Shown here one piece after another: positions 1 to 10,445 of a stretch of DNA of 64,000 bases (the first letter of the stretch is position 1; every line of letters starts with the position of its first letter). Both the position numbers and the translations under genes were made by a program. The stretch comes from Novosphingobium clariflavum. Its GTDB lineage: Bacteria > Pseudomonadota > Alphaproteobacteria > Sphingomonadales > Sphingomonadaceae. The DNA is taken from the NCBI RefSeq assembly GCF_026420865.1, contig NZ_JAPCWC010000006.1, forward strand, positions 1 to 64,000. The letters run 5' to 3'. Below the pieces are notes generated by a model. That model was not told the origin of the DNA. It made no database searches and worked only from the letters and a program-made list of their open reading frames with translations.

Positions 1-90
1 GCTAAAACTTCTAAGAAACTAGAAGAATTACGAAAATTTATTTCCAGAAACTGTCATGAAGATGCAATGATTGTCGAAGTCGGAACTGCG

Positions 91-660
91 TCAGTTCGGA
101 GCCGGTTCGTTGAGCAGCGGCACCAACAGGGCGTTGAGGTCGTCGAGGTCGAATGCGCCGGCTTTCGCATAGCGAACCTTGCCGGCACGATCGATGATGA
201 AATTGGTGGGCACGCCGGTGAGCGGTCCGTAGGGGCCTTTGATGTGCTTCGCGGCCGGGATCGTCATGGTGTTGAACAGGTTCTTGAGGCGGTAGGCCGG
301 AAGCGAGCCTTCGGTGGTGATCGCGAAGACGCGCAGGCCGTTCTTGCGCTGCAAGGCGTAATACTTGTCCAGAGTCGGCAGTTCGGCGCGGCAGGGTACA
401 CACCAGGTTGCCCAGAAATTGAGTACGACGACCTGACCCTTGAGTTCGGCCAGGGAGACCTTGCTTCCGTTCATCAGCGTCAATTCGAATTCGGGGGCAG
501 GCTGGCCGACAGCGGGCATGGTCCGGGCATCGGCGATGATCGACGGCGCCGCCAGCATCGCCCCCGCGAGCGTAACGCCCGCCAACATTGCACTGACGCG
601 CATCGGCACCGAGCGCAGCGCCGCACCCAGACGAAGCGATCCATTCATCATTGTTGTCAT
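91..660 (-). CDS. TlpA-like periplasmic thioredoxin-fold protein
   Basis: A 189-residue protein of the TlpA/ResA family. Residues 20-46 are hydrophobic and Ala-rich, consistent with a signal anchor, so the thioredoxin domain should lie in the periplasm. The redox motif WCVPC is at residues 86-90 in the family context NFWATWCVPCRAE, and the cis-Pro loop is seen as GVPTNFIID. Such proteins reduce cysteines on apo-cytochromes or other exported proteins, but no cytochrome maturation gene is nearby, so the partner is unknown. It lies 99 nt downstream of the ferredoxin-NADP reductase gene on the same strand. The family call is secure; the substrate is not. Confidence 0.88.
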   Translation of the reverse strand: MTTMMNGSLRLGAALRSVPMRVSAMLAGVTLAGAMLAAPSIIADARTMPAVGQPAPEFELTLMNGSKVSLAELKGQVVVLNFWATWCVPCRAELPTLDKYYALQRKNGLRVFAITTEGSLPAYRLKNLFNTMTIPAAKHIKGPYGPLTGVPTNFIIDRAGKVRYAKAGAFDLDDLNALLVPLLNEPAPN

Positions 661-759
661 TTCCCCTGTTGCCCCGCGAATGAGTCAACGCTTCGTCAGT
701 AGCATTCTTAGGACAAACAGGGAATGAAATCAGTGTAATGGTTGAACGGAAAGGCCGGG

Positions 760-2079
760 TTACTGTTTTCCGGCAGCCTCGATCATGCGTTCGACTTCCA
801 CGAACTTCTCACGCGGAGAGCCGGCGCGGGCATTGGCGATCTCGGCTTCGTCGATCTTTCGCCAGTCCGCGAACTTGACGTAGTCTATCCCGCGTCGGGC
901 GGCGAGGGCGTCGAAACCGGGACGGCCGGGCTTCCCGGAATCGCCGTTCAGGTCGGCGGCGATCTTTTCGGCGATGGCGAAGCCGTCCGGGCGGTTGGTG
1001 CCGATGGTCCCGGTGGGGCCGCGCCGCGCCCATCCCACGCAGTAGAGGCCCGGCGCGATCCGTCCCTCTGTGTTGGCGAAGCGGCCGAGGTCGTGGTCGT
1101 AGGGCACGTCGGGGATCGGCGAGGTCTGGTAGCCGATGCAGGAGACCACGAGACCTGCGGGGATGCGGTAGGTTTCGCCGGTACCGATGGCCTTGCCATC
1201 TTCCAGCCGCGTGCGCTCCACCTCGACTGCCTCGACTTTGCCTTCGCCAAGGATGGCGCGGGGAGCGGTAAAGAAGGCGAAGTCGATCTCGACCGCGCGC
1301 TCTGTGCGGGGGCGCGCGCCGGGTTCGGGCGTCTTGCTAAAGGCGCGCAGATGGCCAACCGCCTTGCGCTGTGCGGCCTCGAGCGCGGCATCGGCGCTTT
1401 CAGGCGGCAGGTCGGCGGCATCGACATGCGGGCAGGCGCGCGAGAGGTGGGCGATCTCACCCAGTTCCTTGGCAGTCATGGCGATTTGATGTGGTCCGCG
1501 CCGACCGAGGATGACGATGCGGCGCACCCGCGATGCGGTTAGCGTTTCAAGTGCATGGGTGACGATGTCGGAACCCTCGAACTCCTTCTGCGACTTGGCA
1601 AGGATCCGCGCGACGTCGAGTGCGACATTGCCGTTGCCGATCACCACGGCGGTTTCACCGGAAAGGTCGGGTGCCAGCGAGGAGAAGTTGGGGTGGCCGT
1701 TGTACCAGCCGACAAAGGCGGCGGATCCGAAAACGTTGGCGAGGTCGTCGCCCGGCACGCCCAGCTTGCGGTCGCCCGGCGCGCCGGTGGCCAGCACGAC
1801 GGCGTCGTAGAGGTCCTGGAGTTCCCCGATGGTGACGTCGCGGCCGATCATGACGTTGCCGACAAAGCGTACGTTGTCGGTGAGCGCGGTGGCCTCATAG
1901 CGGCGGGAGACGCCCTTGATCGACTGGTGGTCGGGGGCGACGCCGTTGCGGATCAGTCCGAAGGGCACCGGCATGGCATCGAAGATGTCGACCCGGACAT
2001 CGTCGCGCCACTGCCTGAGCGCCGCTTCCGCCGTGTAGTAGCCGGCCGGACCCGATCCCACGATTGCGATATGTCGCAT
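760..2079 (-). CDS. Ferredoxin/adrenodoxin-NADP(+) reductase-like flavoprotein
   Basis: A 439-residue FAD/NADPH oxidoreductase of the FprA/adrenodoxin reductase type. The FAD Rossmann motif GSGPAGYYTAEA is at about residues 8-19 and a second nucleotide-binding motif, VVIGNGNVALDVARIL, is near residue 146. The C-terminus has the family pattern GWARRGPTGTIGTNRPDG. It should pass electrons between NADPH and a ferredoxin. The open frame extends 98 codons further upstream, but that extension reads like non-coding sequence. The ATG at 2079 is preceded by a GGGAGA ribosome site and begins directly with the flavin fold (MRHIAIVGSG). It is divergent from the GGDEF/EAL gene. Confidence 0.88.
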   Translation of the reverse strand: MRHIAIVGSGPAGYYTAEAALRQWRDDVRVDIFDAMPVPFGLIRNGVAPDHQSIKGVSRRYEATALTDNVRFVGNVMIGRDVTIGELQDLYDAVVLATGAPGDRKLGVPGDDLANVFGSAAFVGWYNGHPNFSSLAPDLSGETAVVIGNGNVALDVARILAKSQKEFEGSDIVTHALETLTASRVRRIVILGRRGPHQIAMTAKELGEIAHLSRACPHVDAADLPPESADAALEAAQRKAVGHLRAFSKTPEPGARPRTERAVEIDFAFFTAPRAILGEGKVEAVEVERTRLEDGKAIGTGETYRIPAGLVVSCIGYQTSPIPDVPYDHDLGRFANTEGRIAPGLYCVGWARRGPTGTIGTNRPDGFAIAEKIAADLNGDSGKPGRPGFDALAARRGIDYVKFADWRKIDEAEIANARAGSPREKFVEVERMIEAAGKQ

Positions 2080-2258
2080 GGACTTGCTCTCCCTCGATGG
2101 GGTGCACCGGGCGTGAACCCCGTCATGTCTCAGGCAAACATGCAGCGGCCCGTTCGGCAAGCAAAAACGGTGTCGGTCCGTCGTGTTCGGCGTTTCGGGA
2201 GAGGTGTTGTTAGGGTTTGTCAGCCCCTGCGAATTCAGTGTTTCTGCGGTAAGGGACC

Positions 2259-5078
2259 ATGCGGGGGTTAACCCTTTTGAAATGGCCCGCAGGCCATAGC
2301 GGACGCATGGTGGATATGGGTTCCAGGCGGCAACGGCATACCGTTCGCAAGGGTGTGCCGGGCGTGGGCGCAATCGAGCGTGCGCGTGTCGGTAGCCCTC
2401 GTGAGCCCCATTGCGATCCCGAAACGGCCGCGTCCGGCAGGAGTTTCGGCGATCGGGATGCCGGGGACACGGTCTCCCGTCCGCGTGGTTTTGCTGAGAA
2501 CTTTGCCTTCCTGCGCCCCAAGGGCGGAGCGAGCGATCCGCTGTTCTATTTCGTGCCGCGCCGTTGGGAGTTGATGGCTCCGGCGATGATCGGCGTCATG
2601 GCGGTGATCGGCGCGGTGTCTGCCCGGGCGCCGGGCCTGCTGGTCACCCCGCTGGTGCTGCTGGCGGCGCTCGGCTGTCTCGCCGCGCCCTGGCTGTCGC
2701 GAATCGAGGAACGCTGCGATCCAGCAAGCTGGCTGCGCTATCCGATCATGCTGGTGGCGATCGCGCTGCCGATGGTGCTGTTCGGCAATGCCATGGGCAT
2801 CTGGGCGCCGGTGCTCAAGGGGGCGCTGACGGTACAGGGGCTGGTGCTGCTGGTGCTGCTCTCGACGGTGCTGCTGGAGGGCCGGTTGACCGCGACGGTC
2901 GCGGCGACGGTGGCGCTCTGGTGCGGTGCCTCGATGGCGACGGCATGGATCGAATCGTTCATCCTGCTGGTCTGCGGCAGCGGCATCGGTCTGGTCGTGG
3001 CGATGCGCCAGGTGCGCGTGGCCGCCGCCGAATCGGTGCGCCGCGGCGAGCAGGAGATGCGTCAGCACCGGGCCGAGGAACTGCTCGGCGAATATGAGGA
3101 AACCGGGCAGGGCTGGTTCTGGGAGACCGACCGGCGCGGTGCCATCACATATGTTTCGGCTCCGATTGCGGGGCTGCTGGGGGCGGCCCAGTCTGAAGTG
3201 GTGGGGCGGCCGTTCAACAGCCTCTTCCATCTCGAGATCGGCGGCCAGGAAAGCGAACGCACGCTGGCCTTCCACCTTGCCACCCGGTCTTCGTTCCAGG
3301 ACCTCACCGTGCGCGCCGCGACGCCGGAAGAGGAAGAGCGCTGGTGGTCGATCTCGGGCCGCCCGGTGCTGGACCAGTTCCACAATTTCCTGGGTTTTCG
3401 TGGCTCCGGCACGGACCTTACCGAATCGCGCAAGTCGCAGCAGCACGTCACCCAGCTGGCGCGCTTCGATTCGCTGACCGCGCTCGCCAACCGTTTCCAG
3501 ATGGCGGAGTGGCTGGAGAAGATCCTGACCTCGCCGCGGCTCGAAAGCCGGGCCTGCGCGCTGTTCCTGCTCGATCTCGACCGCTTCAAGCAGGTCAACG
3601 ACACGATGGGCCACCCGGCCGGCGACGAACTGCTCAAGCAGGTCGCCGAGCGTCTGACCCATACCGTGGGGGCGATGGGGCGCGTGGGGCGTCTCGGCGG
3701 CGACGAGTTCCAGGTCCTGCTGCCGGGCCATCACCAGCACGAAGGCCTTGCCCATCTGGCGCGCCGCGTGATCGAGAACCTGTCGCAGTCCTACACGATC
3801 GACGGCGTGCGGGTGACCATCGGCGCTTCGGTGGGCATCTCGCTCTGTCCCGATCACGGCGTCACTGCCGAGGAAATCGTGCGCAATGCGGACCTTGCGC
3901 TCTATGCGGCCAAAGGTGGCGGGCGCGGACGCTATTACTTCTACGACGACGACCTGCATTCCGATGCCAAGGAGCGCCAGCAACTGGAGCAGGATCTGCG
4001 CGACGCCATCGCGGCCGGCGCGCTGGAACTGCACTACCAGCCGCAGGTCCACACCACCACCGAGCGCATCACCGGGTTCGAGGCGTTGCTGCGCTGGAAG
4101 CACCCGCGCCACGGCTATCTCTCTCCGGCCAAGTTCGTGCCGGTGGCCGAGGAGACCGGGCTGGTCGCCGAGATCGGCGAATGGGCGCTGCGCCGCGCCT
4201 GCCGCGACATGGCGGGCTGGCCGGGTGAGGTGCGGGTCGCGGTCAACGTCTCGCCGCTGCAGTTTTCGAACCCGGATCTGCCCAAGATCGTCAAGCGGGC
4301 GATCGTCGATGCGGGCATCTCGTCCTCGCGGCTGGAACTGGAGATCACCGAAAGCGTGTTCCTGGGCGAGGACAAGTCCACCGACGACATGTTCGCCGCG
4401 CTCAAGGGCGTGGGCGTGCGGCTGGCGCTCGACGATTTCGGCACCGGCTACTCCTCGCTCGGCTATCTGAAGAAGGCGCCGTTCGACAAGATCAAGATCG
4501 ACCAGAGCTTCGTGCGCGGCGCCACCATCGAGGGCAGCCGCAACGGCGCGATCATCGCCTCGATCGTCAGCCTTGCCGAAGCGCTGGGCATGGAGACGAC
4601 CGCCGAAGGTGTCGAGACGCTCGACGAGCTCGATCTCGTCCGACTGCTGGGATGCAGCCATATCCAGGGCTACATCTACGAGAAGCCACTCAATGCGGAA
4701 GGCGTCATCGCCCGCCTCGGACACGGGATGGGAGCGGTTGCCACGGGGCCGCGCTCGGCGCGGGCACCGCGGCAGACGATGCTGCGCAAGGTCGTGCTCG
4801 AGCACGGCGGCCATATCTACCATGCCACGATCCGCAACGTCTCGCAGACCGGCGCGCTGGTGGAAGGCCTGTGGAACGTGCCGGTGGAGACCTGCTTTGC
4901 GCTCCATCTGGCCGAGGACAACGTCGTTCTCGCGACGGCGCGCTGGTGCCGGGAGGATCACATGGGGGTCGAATTCGGCACGCCGCTGGAACTCGATCCG
5001 CACGGCGCCGTGCTGTTCACGCCCTCGCGCACGCGCTTCGAACCGGCCGAGGTGGGGCCGCTGCGCAAGGTCAGCTGA
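2259..5078 (+). CDS. Membrane GGDEF-EAL cyclic-di-GMP protein with C-terminal PilZ domain
   Basis: A protein of up to 939 residues. Residues about 105-245 form several hydrophobic helices. A PAS-like segment follows at about 265-390, with YVSAPIAGLLG and an HLEIGG region. The GGDEF domain keeps an intact RLGGDEF motif near residue 478. The EAL domain has FEALLRWKHP near 607 and DDFGTGYSSLGYLKK near 724. A PilZ-like domain (IRNVSQTGALVEG) occupies about 836-920. The signature residues of both catalytic domains look intact, so it may make and degrade c-di-GMP and also bind it. The ATG at 2259 follows AAGGGA, but the Arg-rich first 100 residues are poorly supported and a start at 2307 or later is possible. 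Confidence 0.85.
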   Translation: MRGLTLLKWPAGHSGRMVDMGSRRQRHTVRKGVPGVGAIERARVGSPREPHCDPETAASGRSFGDRDAGDTVSRPRGFAENFAFLRPKGGASDPLFYFVPRRWELMAPAMIGVMAVIGAVSARAPGLLVTPLVLLAALGCLAAPWLSRIEERCDPASWLRYPIMLVAIALPMVLFGNAMGIWAPVLKGALTVQGLVLLVLLSTVLLEGRLTATVAATVALWCGASMATAWIESFILLVCGSGIGLVVAMRQVRVAAAESVRRGEQEMRQHRAEELLGEYEETGQGWFWETDRRGAITYVSAPIAGLLGAAQSEVVGRPFNSLFHLEIGGQESERTLAFHLATRSSFQDLTVRAATPEEEERWWSISGRPVLDQFHNFLGFRGSGTDLTESRKSQQHVTQLARFDSLTALANRFQMAEWLEKILTSPRLESRACALFLLDLDRFKQVNDTMGHPAGDELLKQVAERLTHTVGAMGRVGRLGGDEFQVLLPGHHQHEGLAHLARRVIENLSQSYTIDGVRVTIGASVGISLCPDHGVTAEEIVRNADLALYAAKGGGRGRYYFYDDDLHSDAKERQQLEQDLRDAIAAGALELHYQPQVHTTTERITGFEALLRWKHPRHGYLSPAKFVPVAEETGLVAEIGEWALRRACRDMAGWPGEVRVAVNVSPLQFSNPDLPKIVKRAIVDAGISSSRLELEITESVFLGEDKSTDDMFAALKGVGVRLALDDFGTGYSSLGYLKKAPFDKIKIDQSFVRGATIEGSRNGAIIASIVSLAEALGMETTAEGVETLDELDLVRLLGCSHIQGYIYEKPLNAEGVIARLGHGMGAVATGPRSARAPRQTMLRKVVLEHGGHIYHATIRNVSQTGALVEGLWNVPVETCFALHLAEDNVVLATARWCREDHMGVEFGTPLELDPHGAVLFTPSRTRFEPAEVGPLRKVS

Positions 5079-5087
5079 CGGGCGCTC

Positions 5088-5113
5088 GAAAATGCGCGCA
5101 GAGACGCATTTTC
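5088..5113 (+). terminator. Possible terminator after the GGDEF-EAL gene
   Basis: A 9-bp perfect inverted repeat, GAAAATGCG and CGCATTTTC, with an 8-nt loop. It starts 10 nt after the GGDEF-EAL stop codon and ends 32 nt before lepA. The 3' arm carries TTTT but no separate T-run follows, so termination strength is uncertain. Confidence 0.4.
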
Positions 5114-5144
5114 AAATGACGCAAGCGCTGCTAACGGCGCATCC

Positions 5145-6947
<1,803 letters not shown>

Positions 6948-6980
6948 GGACGGCGGACCTTCCGCTCAGGCTGGAAATGA

Positions 6981-7019
6981 AAAAAGGGGAGCGGTCCTTA
7001 TTGGACCGCTCCCCTTTTT
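6981..7019. terminator. Bidirectional intrinsic terminator between lepA and the TonB receptor gene
   Basis: A perfect 17-bp inverted repeat (6981-6997 with 7003-7019) around a 5-nt loop. The core is GGGGAGCGGTCC, flanked by A5 on the left and T5 on the right, so it reads as a U-tailed hairpin on both strands. It sits between two convergent genes, lepA (plus) and the TonB receptor (minus). Confidence 0.93.
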
Positions 7020-7026
7020 CGTATCG

Positions 7027-9990
7027 TCAGAAGATGCGCCGCACCGAAAGCAGCACCGTCCGCCCCATCGGGTCGAGATAGTCCTTCTGATAGGCATAAG
7101 GCGTGGCACCAGTAGCGTCGGTCACGGTCTGGCGCGTGTCGAACAGGTTCTCGATCGAGAGGCTGACGCGGGTGCCGCGCGCCCAGGCCTTGCCGCGGAA
7201 GCGGTTCTGGAGGTTCGCGAAGAGGCGCAGGTCCAGCGTCGCCAGCGACGAGAAGTGCAAGTCACCGGTCGAGGAGGACAGGCTGTCCCCGTTGACCTTG
7301 GTTGCGCTTTGCCAGTTGCCTTCAAGGCGCATGCCCAGACCGTTGTCGACCACGCCCACGCTGGCCGTGATCTTGTGCTGAGGCGTCGAGCTGCCGGTGA
7401 CGGTGCCGCCGTGCAGCAGGTCGATGGTCTCGCCGTCTTCGGTAAGCTGCACGTCGGAGCGCAATACCCAGGTGTGATAGACCGAGGCCAACAGGCGCGC
7501 GCCGTTGTCGCTGCCGCCGGAGAACCCACGGCCGCCGCGCCCACCGGGGCCGCCGAAGCCGCCGGGGCCTCCCGGTCCTCCAGGACCGCCGCCGGGAGGC
7601 GGGCCAAAGCCGTCAGGGCCGCCGGGAGGGGGACCGTCGCGGAAACCGTCCGGCGGCGGGCCGTCGGGCGGGAAGCCACCGGGAGGCGGGCCGAAGCCGC
7701 CGGGGCCATCCTGCTCGCGCTGGCCGTTGACGGTGATCTCGTTTTCGCTGCCGGGTTGGCCCGGTTGGCTTTCGCCTTGCGGCGGCTGGCCGTTGGCTTC
7801 GCCGGCCGGGCGTTGTCCGCCGGTCTGGCCAGCTTGCTCGCCGCTCTGCTCGCCATTACGGCGTCCGCGCCATTGGCCGTTCTCGCCCTGCCGCATCCAT
7901 GGCGGCCGTTCCGGGCGTTTCGGCTTGCGTAGCTGGGTGGAGAAGTTGAAGCCCCAGCGCACTTGCTCGGTGCGCTGCATATAGACGTTCACCGGACGCG
8001 AATCGACGCTCACCAGCGTGCCCGAGCCATCGCGGATGAAGCGGTCGGGGAAGGCGTCCTCAAGGTCCTCGGTCACGCCGCCGATGCTCATGATGGCATT
8101 GCGATTGCGGCTGTTGACGTAGCTGGCGCTGAAGTTGAGCTTGGGTTCGCTCAGGATCTTGGCGTTGATGCCCAGCTTGAAGCTGTGGCGGTCGTCGGCC
8201 TTGAGGTTCGGGTTGCCGCCAGTGACGGAGGTGACGAGCACCGATTCTCCGGTCACATAGTCATAGACGCGCTGGTTGGTGGTCGTGATCACCGGGCCGC
8301 TGAGCTGGGAGACGGTCGGCGCGCTGCGGTCCTCGTTCACGGCGGCGATGACGGTCACGCCGGTCACGGGCGTCCAGTTGAGCCCGTAACCGAACGTGCC
8401 CAGCGTGCCGTAGTCCGACACTTGCGTGATGCCGCCGTTGAGGTTGAGGCTCAGCGTGCCGATGGCGCCGAGCACGCCCTTGCTGCGGCTGGTCAGCGGA
8501 ATGTCGACGGAGAGCTTGGCGCTGCCGTTGGTGCGGTTGGCGTCGCTGTCGGTCGCCGCGCCGTTCTGGATCGTGCTGGAGGACTGCGAAGTGAAGTCGC
8601 CGCCCAGTTTCAAACTCACGCCCATGTCGCCTGCCGGAAGTTTGAGCAGCTTGCCGAAGATCAGCGCGCTGGCGCTGCCGGTATCCGTGATGGACTTGGC
8701 GTGGGTGGTCAGCATCGAGCCGAGCAGGGTGGGCGATAATGTGCCGTAAGGATCGACGTCGGGATCGCCCGAATCGAGCGCGGCCTGAAGCGCGTCGAGA
8801 TCGTAACCGGTCTCGTTGCGAGTGTCCGATTCGCTGTGGTCGTAGCTGCCGATCACCGAGAGTTTCCAGCGGCTGGACAAGTCCACGTTGAAGGTCGTCC
8901 CCGCCGAGACATCGCCGGAATTGCTCGCCCGGTTAAGCGGATCGTTCGACAGATAGCGCGTGAAGCTCGAATCCGAGCCGCCCGAAAACGGATTGTTGGC
9001 CGGAACGGACAGTTCGCCCTCGGCAAGCCCACCCAGTGAACGGCTGGTCTTGTAGGTGCCTTTGAGGTTGAACGAGATGTTTGCCGAGCCACCCAGATCG
9101 TGCGCAAGACTGGCTGCCATTGCGTAGTTGCGGGTGGATGCCTGCAAGGTGCGATAGGGCCGCTCGTCGGAAAGGCCGCCGGCCGCCGTGACGTCGCTGT
9201 CGGGATCGGCCGTAATGTTGCGATCGCTTTCGAGGATCGCGGCCTGGCTGTTGACCTTGCCCATCAGGTTGAGCCGGTCGTTGTCGCGAATCCTCGTATA
9301 GGTGAAAGCGCCCGAGCCCTGTCCGCCGCCGCCCTTGGTGGACATGCCGCCCTCGAGATTGGCCACCCGCGACTGGAAGCGCCGCTTGAGGATGATGTTG
9401 ACCACCTTCTGCTGCGCGTCGTAGCCGTATTTGATCGCCACTTCTTCGGGCAGGATGTCCACCCGCAGCACCGATTCCACCGGGAGGTCGCCGACTTCGT
9501 TGACGCCCGAGACACGCTTGCCGTTGACCAGCACGACCGGCCCGCTCGACGAATCCCGTCCCGAGATGCTGGTCGTCTGGTCGGCGATTTCGTCCAGCAG
9601 ATCGCTGATGGAATCGACGCCGTAGGAGGCGATCTCGCCCTGGCCGATCCGGTTCTCCGGCGGAATGTCGCCGATCACCGCGCCGGGAACCGCCTGTCCG
9701 GTGACGATGATCTCGTCCGTGGAGCCGCTGTCGGTCTCGCCAGAGTTCTGGCCAGAGTTCTGGCCCGTGTTCTGGCCCGCGCTTTCCGATGTGGTCGCGC
9801 TCGAGCTGCCATTTGCGCCCTTGGCCGTGACGGCCTGCTGGGCCATCGCATCGGCCGGCACCACAAACCCGCTGGAAGCCAGAAGCAGGCACAGCGCGCC
9901 GCGTCGGCCCCTCGTTTTGCGCTCGGGCAGGGGCAGGGCGATGCGGGGGGCGGCTGGCAACGGTGCCGCAGATGGGCGCAGGATACTCAT
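7027..9990 (-). CDS. TonB-dependent outer-membrane receptor with large Gly/Pro-rich insertion
   Basis: A 987-residue receptor. The N-terminus looks like an exported leader (hydrophobic LCLLLASSGFVVPADAMA, then AQQ). A repetitive N/G/Q/S linker with GQNSGQNSG follows, then a TonB-box-like EIIVTGQAV near residue 95. The plug domain includes PVVLVNGKRVSG and VDILPEEVAIKYGYDA. The beta-barrel ends ENLFDTRQ and a terminal Phe (VRRIF), as in outer-membrane porins. About residues 686-830 are a low-complexity insertion of charged, Gln-rich and then PPGG/GPGG repeats, coded by about 7500-7935. The ligand is unknown. No transporter partner lies beside it. Confidence 0.88.
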   Translation of the reverse strand: MSILRPSAAPLPAAPRIALPLPERKTRGRRGALCLLLASSGFVVPADAMAQQAVTAKGANGSSSATTSESAGQNTGQNSGQNSGETDSGSTDEIIVTGQAVPGAVIGDIPPENRIGQGEIASYGVDSISDLLDEIADQTTSISGRDSSSGPVVLVNGKRVSGVNEVGDLPVESVLRVDILPEEVAIKYGYDAQQKVVNIILKRRFQSRVANLEGGMSTKGGGGQGSGAFTYTRIRDNDRLNLMGKVNSQAAILESDRNITADPDSDVTAAGGLSDERPYRTLQASTRNYAMAASLAHDLGGSANISFNLKGTYKTSRSLGGLAEGELSVPANNPFSGGSDSSFTRYLSNDPLNRASNSGDVSAGTTFNVDLSSRWKLSVIGSYDHSESDTRNETGYDLDALQAALDSGDPDVDPYGTLSPTLLGSMLTTHAKSITDTGSASALIFGKLLKLPAGDMGVSLKLGGDFTSQSSSTIQNGAATDSDANRTNGSAKLSVDIPLTSRSKGVLGAIGTLSLNLNGGITQVSDYGTLGTFGYGLNWTPVTGVTVIAAVNEDRSAPTVSQLSGPVITTTNQRVYDYVTGESVLVTSVTGGNPNLKADDRHSFKLGINAKILSEPKLNFSASYVNSRNRNAIMSIGGVTEDLEDAFPDRFIRDGSGTLVSVDSRPVNVYMQRTEQVRWGFNFSTQLRKPKRPERPPWMRQGENGQWRGRRNGEQSGEQAGQTGGQRPAGEANGQPPQGESQPGQPGSENEITVNGQREQDGPGGFGPPPGGFPPDGPPPDGFRDGPPPGGPDGFGPPPGGGPGGPGGPGGFGGPGGRGGRGFSGGSDNGARLLASVYHTWVLRSDVQLTEDGETIDLLHGGTVTGSSTPQHKITASVGVVDNGLGMRLEGNWQSATKVNGDSLSSSTGDLHFSSLATLDLRLFANLQNRFRGKAWARGTRVSLSIENLFDTRQTVTDATGATPYAYQKDYLDPMGRTVLLSVRRIF

Positions 9991-10352
9991 GACCCTGGGC
10001 TAGATGGTGGGCTGCGGCTGGCAAATCCTCGAATAGTAAGAAATTGTATTGGCCTGCCGTACGTTTGTGACAATTGCCGCAGTCAGCGTTTTTCGGCCTC
10101 TGCGCCGCAAGATGGCATCGCCCGGCCGATAGGGGCGCGAATCGATTCGCTTGGATGGTTAACGTGGATCACGTTGGGCATGGTGAATGCGGGGTTAACG
10201 GAGGCATTGAGCGTGTTCGTAATGGCGCTTTACTGCCGTTTCACCTTGGATTCCGCCCAAGTTACGATTGATCCCGAATTGGTTACCGCGATATACATAA
10301 GGGAGAAACCGGTGGGAGGGGGATTGCCCGCCGGATCGGGACGCTGGGGGAT
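9991..10352. promoter_or_regulatory. Divergent intergenic region with an operator-like palindrome
   Basis: This 362-nt gap separates the TonB receptor gene (minus) from the HTH regulator gene (plus), so it should carry promoters for both. It is less GC-rich than its surroundings. At 10161-10175 there is a perfect inverted repeat, AACGTG-GAT-CACGTT, beside GGTTAAC. Another palindrome, CGAATCGATTCG, lies near 10139. These resemble binding sites for a dimeric regulator, but which protein binds is inference. I see no coding frame that I trust here. Confidence 0.4.
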
Positions 10353-10445
10353 ATGAATTTCGAATTGGGGGCGCGCGAGAGTGAAACAGGACTGTTCCGG
10401 GGTATCCTGGAAACCCTGCCGGGGCTGACGGGAAAGCAGCATTAG
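10353..10445 (+). pseudogene. N-terminal part of the HTH regulator, ended by an in-frame TAG
   Basis: An ATG at 10353, preceded by a GGGGG stretch, opens 30 codons that end at TAG (10443-10445). The next codon, GTG, continues in the same frame as the HTH protein. Read through the stop, the junction is LTGKQH-stop-VLRLVAENRTSKEIA. That is the normal first helix of a LuxR-type HTH, where families usually carry Gln, Glu or Arg at the stop position. The simplest explanation is one substitution (CAG or GAG to TAG). Restart at the adjacent GTG or readthrough is also possible. Confidence 0.6.

Noticed and set aside
1-90. AT-rich left edge as a possible foreign or mobile fragment
   Set aside because: It is only about 60 nt of lower GC downstream of a gene at the window edge, too short to judge.
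2268-5003. A 911-codon open frame on the minus strand opposite the GGDEF-EAL gene
   Set aside because: It mirrors a real gene, is rich in Arg, His and Gln and has no domain pattern. High GC leaves few stop codons on the opposite strand.
7505-7984. A plus-strand frame with a Pro/Gly-rich start opposite the TonB receptor
   Set aside because: Its Pro/Gly stretch is the complement of the receptor's own repeats, and it has no start signal.
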